Assembly: GCF_022347685.1 (NCBI RefSeq)
Contig: NZ_JAKRGF010000001.1
Coordinates: 930,001 to 994,000 of the forward strand
From: Thalassobius sp. Cn5-15
GTDB taxonomy: Bacteria > Pseudomonadota > Alphaproteobacteria > Rhodobacterales > Rhodobacteraceae
Length of the DNA: 64,000 nt
Reading direction: 5' to 3'
The notes under the pieces were generated by a model. It searched no databases. It worked only from the letters and a program-made list of their open reading frames with translations, and was not told where the DNA came from. The translations under genes were made by a program, and so were the position numbers. Below, piece by piece: positions 61,473 to 64,000 of the stretch. The number at the start of each line of letters is the position of its first letter. Within the stretch, counting starts at the first letter, position 1.

Positions 61473-63665
61473 ATGCAAACGTCGATGCAAACAGACATTC
61501 CCCTGACCCGTGATCTGGTCTTGATCGGCGGCGGTCATACCCACGCGCTGGTGCTGCGGAGGATGGGCGTGCGCCCGCTGCCCGGCCTGCGCATCACGGT
61601 AATCAACCCCGGCCCGACGGCCCCCTACACCGGCATGTTACCGGGCCACATCGCTGGGCACTACACGCAGGACGAATTGGAAATTGACCTGATCCAACTG
61701 GCCCGTTTCGCCGGTGCCCGCGTGATCCTTGGTGCGGCGGATCACATTGATCCGATCGCCAAAACCGTACACGTCGCAGGCCATGGCGTGATTGCCTATG
61801 ACGTGGCTTCGGTCGATGTTGGCATCACCTCGGATCTACCACAACTGCCGGGATTTGCCGACCATGCGGTACCCGCAAAACCACTGGCACGATACGCCGC
61901 CGTATGGCGCGACTATCTAGCGACAGCGCAGGAGACTGGCACAGCTGGTCCCGTCGCCGTCATTGGCGGCGGCGTTGCAGGCGTGGAACTGGCGCTGACC
62001 ATGGCGCATGGTTTGCGCCAAGCAACCGGTCAGGCAAATGTCACCGTGCTGGAGGCGCAGGACCATCTGACCGGCACCAGTGAGGCGACCCGCGCAGCAC
62101 TCAGCACCAAACTGGCACAGGCCGGCGTCAAGGTCTGGAGCGGCGCCAAGATCGCCGAGATTACCCCCGAAGGCCCCCGCATAAGCACAGGTGAGGTGGT
62201 GCCCGCCAGCCTAACCATCGGCGCCGCCGGTGCCACACCGCATCCGTGGCTGGCTAAGACGTCATTGCCCTTGCAAGACGGCTTTATCAAAATCGGCGCG
62301 ACCCTTCAGGTGGAGGGGCAAGAGGACCTCTTTGCCACTGGTGACTGCGCGCACCTGATGCACGCACCGCGCCCCAAGGCAGGTGTCTTTGCCGTCCGCG
62401 CAGCCCCGGTGCTGCGCGACAATCTGGAGGCACGTTTGATCGGCGCCGCCCTACGCAGGTTCGCGCCGCAGAAAAACTACCTGAAACTGATCGCATTGGG
62501 CGGAAAATCAGCCCTCGCTGAACGCTGGGGGCGGCCCATCAGCGGCCCACTGTTGTGGCGGTGGAAGGATCGGATTGACCGGACCTTCATGGCGCAGTTC
62601 AAGGATTTGCCCGTAATGGAACCGGCCACACCTCCCAAAGCCGCCGCTCTCGGTGTGGCGGAGGAGCTGTCAGGTGGCCGCCCAATTTGCGCGGGTTGCG
62701 GTTCAAAAATCGGGCCTGGAACGCTCAGCGCGGCACTGCAATCGCTACCCCGTCAGGCGCACAAGGATGTGGTGCAGGGTGCGGGCGATGATGCGGCAGT
62801 GCTGCGGATGGGAGATATAACACAGGTTATCTCCACCGATCATCTGCGCGCATTCAGCCAGGATCCGGCGCTGATGGCGCGGATCGCGGCGGTGCATGCG
62901 CTCGGCGACATCTGGTCAATGGGGGCGCGGCCCCAATCTGCGCTGGCGCAGATCATCCTGCCGCGCATGTCGCCTGCCCTGCAGGAACGGACATTGGCAG
63001 AGGTGATGGCCCACGCCGGCGCCATCTTTGCCGATGCGGGCGCCGAAGTGGTTGGCGGCCACACCACGCAAGGCGCGGAAATGACCATCGGGTTCACCGT
63101 CACCGGCACCTTGGCCAAGGGACGGCAACCGATCACGCTGGCGGGTGCCCGCGCAGGGGACGCGCTGATCCTGACACGCCCGATTGGCAGCGGCACACTT
63201 CTGGCCGCCGAAATGCAGGGGCGCGCCAATGGCCGTCACGTCGCCGCGATGCTTCGCCAGATGGCGGAACCGCAGATTGTCGCCGCCACGCTGTTGGCAG
63301 AGGCCCACGCCATGACCGATGTGACCGGCTTTGGTCTGGCAGGTCATTTGAAAGAGATGTGCGACGCCTCTGGCACCGGCGCGGAACTATGGATGAAGGC
63401 GCTGCCGCTTTATGATGGCGCTGAGGAGTTGGCGGCAACTGGCATCACCTCCACACTGCATGAAGCAAACCTGACATACGCCCCCGTACAGAACGCCACC
63501 GGCCCGCGTGGCATGCTGCTGCATGATCCGCAGACCGCAGGCGGGATGCTGGCAGCCGTGGCGGTGGAGCAGGTCGACGACATACTGCTCCGTATGGCAG
63601 AGGCAGGCGTGCCCGCCCGCCAGATCGGCACCATTGTGCCGGGAGATCAGATCAGCTGCCGGTGA
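61473..63665 (+). CDS. selD: Selenide water dikinase SelD fused to an NDH-2-like flavoprotein
   Basis: The 730-aa product has two parts. Residues about 10-385 are a pyridine-nucleotide/FAD oxidoreductase (LVLIGGGHTHALVLRRMG, PVAVIGGGVAGVELALTMAHGL, FATGDCAHLM). Residues about 405-730 are selenophosphate synthetase (ICAGCGSKIGPG with catalytic Cys and Lys; GAGDDAAVLR, IGSGTLLAAEMQGRA, TDVTGFGLAGHLKEM). The catalytic residue is Cys, not selenocysteine. The flavoprotein part may prepare or deliver reduced selenium, as suspected for other such fusions. It converges on a probable mnmH gene. Confidence 0.93.
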   Translation: MQTSMQTDIPLTRDLVLIGGGHTHALVLRRMGVRPLPGLRITVINPGPTAPYTGMLPGHIAGHYTQDELEIDLIQLARFAGARVILGAADHIDPIAKTVHVAGHGVIAYDVASVDVGITSDLPQLPGFADHAVPAKPLARYAAVWRDYLATAQETGTAGPVAVIGGGVAGVELALTMAHGLRQATGQANVTVLEAQDHLTGTSEATRAALSTKLAQAGVKVWSGAKIAEITPEGPRISTGEVVPASLTIGAAGATPHPWLAKTSLPLQDGFIKIGATLQVEGQEDLFATGDCAHLMHAPRPKAGVFAVRAAPVLRDNLEARLIGAALRRFAPQKNYLKLIALGGKSALAERWGRPISGPLLWRWKDRIDRTFMAQFKDLPVMEPATPPKAAALGVAEELSGGRPICAGCGSKIGPGTLSAALQSLPRQAHKDVVQGAGDDAAVLRMGDITQVISTDHLRAFSQDPALMARIAAVHALGDIWSMGARPQSALAQIILPRMSPALQERTLAEVMAHAGAIFADAGAEVVGGHTTQGAEMTIGFTVTGTLAKGRQPITLAGARAGDALILTRPIGSGTLLAAEMQGRANGRHVAAMLRQMAEPQIVAATLLAEAHAMTDVTGFGLAGHLKEMCDASGTGAELWMKALPLYDGAEELAATGITSTLHEANLTYAPVQNATGPRGMLLHDPQTAGGMLAAVAVEQVDDILLRMAEAGVPARQIGTIVPGDQISCR

Positions 63666-63835
63666 CATCGGCAGTTTCGATAGGTTCGCGCCCGATCCCT
63701 AGGGCGGCCATCCAAAAGCGCACCCCATCGCTTCTCCTCAAACCTCACAACAGAGTTAAACGGCAGAAAATCGAGCCCGCCCTTGGGGGCGGGGTCGGGC
63801 GTTAACCGGACCGCTGCGCGATCCGGTAAGAATAT

Positions 63836-64000
63836 TTAACCTTCCACAAGCTTACTAAACTCGGTCGCCAACACCTGCTGCGCCGCCGCTGATAGGTCTG
63901 CCTGATCTATACCCGCCAGTTCAATAACCGCCAGTGGGTCACGCGCCCGCCGCGTGGCGCGCGCATAACTGGGATCATAGTGTTGCGCGACCAGTTCAGC
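63836..64000 (-). CDS. mnmH: 3' end of probable tRNA 2-selenouridine synthase (partial)
   Basis: Only the last 54 codons are in the window; the gene continues beyond 64000. The fragment reads AELVAQHYDPSYARATRRAR near its start and ends in a helical ATEFSKLVEG. The HYDPxY motif is typical of the C-terminus of MnmH/SelU, which uses selenophosphate to replace sulfur in tRNA wobble 2-thiouridine. The selD neighbour supports it. The 170 bp between the two stops contain a GC inverted repeat (63776-63793) and an ACCGGA/TCCGGT hairpin (63805-63827) that may help end transcription. Confidence 0.6.
   Translation of the reverse strand, partial: AELVAQHYDPSYARATRRARDPLAVIELAGIDQADLSAAAQQVLATEFSKLVEG

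Overview
The window reads as chromosome of a marine-type Rhodobacterales alphaproteobacterium (Roseobacter or Rhodobacter relative). The basis is the high GC content, the dense operons with short overlaps, the gene order of the flagellar and chemotaxis loci, and the nas, nad and selD clusters. This placement is inference from gene content; no rRNA or tRNA gene is visible.

Positions 1-42,300 are one flagellum-plus-chemotaxis island. A leftward hook/rod operon (flgBCDEFGHIJKL, 10317 to 1) faces a rightward 846-aa orphan protein. Next come an exported Sel1-like protein paired with a small hypothetical, a second FliL-like protein, a 64-aa protein, and fliS/fliT-like chaperones. A leftward chemotaxis operon follows (27640 to 16630): small hypothetical, CheA without Hpt, CheR, CheB, CheW, soluble receptor, CheY and a giant CheA-like protein. 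Its order resembles the Rhodobacter sphaeroides cheOp3 cytoplasmic-cluster operon with the split kinases CheA3/CheA4. The export and basal-body operon runs rightward: a sigma54 activator, fliEFGHIJ, fliK-fliN, fliOPQR, flhB and a small membrane protein. Nine sigma54-type (-24/-12) promoters sit in front of these transcription units, each with exactly 12 bp between the GG and GC doublets. This points to an RpoN-controlled flagellar regulon like Fla1 of R. sphaeroides. flhA, flgA, fliC, fliD, motA and motB are not in the window.

The most unusual element is a roughly 95-residue module occurring three times in the giant CheA-like protein and three times in the orphan protein. Its core is LLHAAxQMxFxxW and resembles a degenerate histidine-phosphotransfer helix pair. 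A 13-residue linear motif (MAxMxALFAExGD) is also shared. It looks like a two-protein, flagellum-coupled signalling or scaffold system.

Positions 42,453-47,446 hold a tiny membrane protein, a fumarylacetoacetate-hydrolase family enzyme and the NAD de novo genes nadA, nadB and nadC. Positions 47,590-61,403 form a nitrate-assimilation cluster: NasT and NasS, an ANTAR-type antitermination leader with two hexaloop hairpins and a terminator, an ABC nitrate importer (with two ATPase domains fused in one chain), a globin, NirB, NirD, NasA and CysG. The cluster therefore imports nitrate, reduces it to nitrite and ammonium, and makes the siroheme that NirB needs.

The end carries a selD gene fused to an NDH-2-like flavoprotein, converging on the 3' end of a probable mnmH (tRNA 2-selenouridine synthase). 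Together they suggest the selenouridine tRNA trait.
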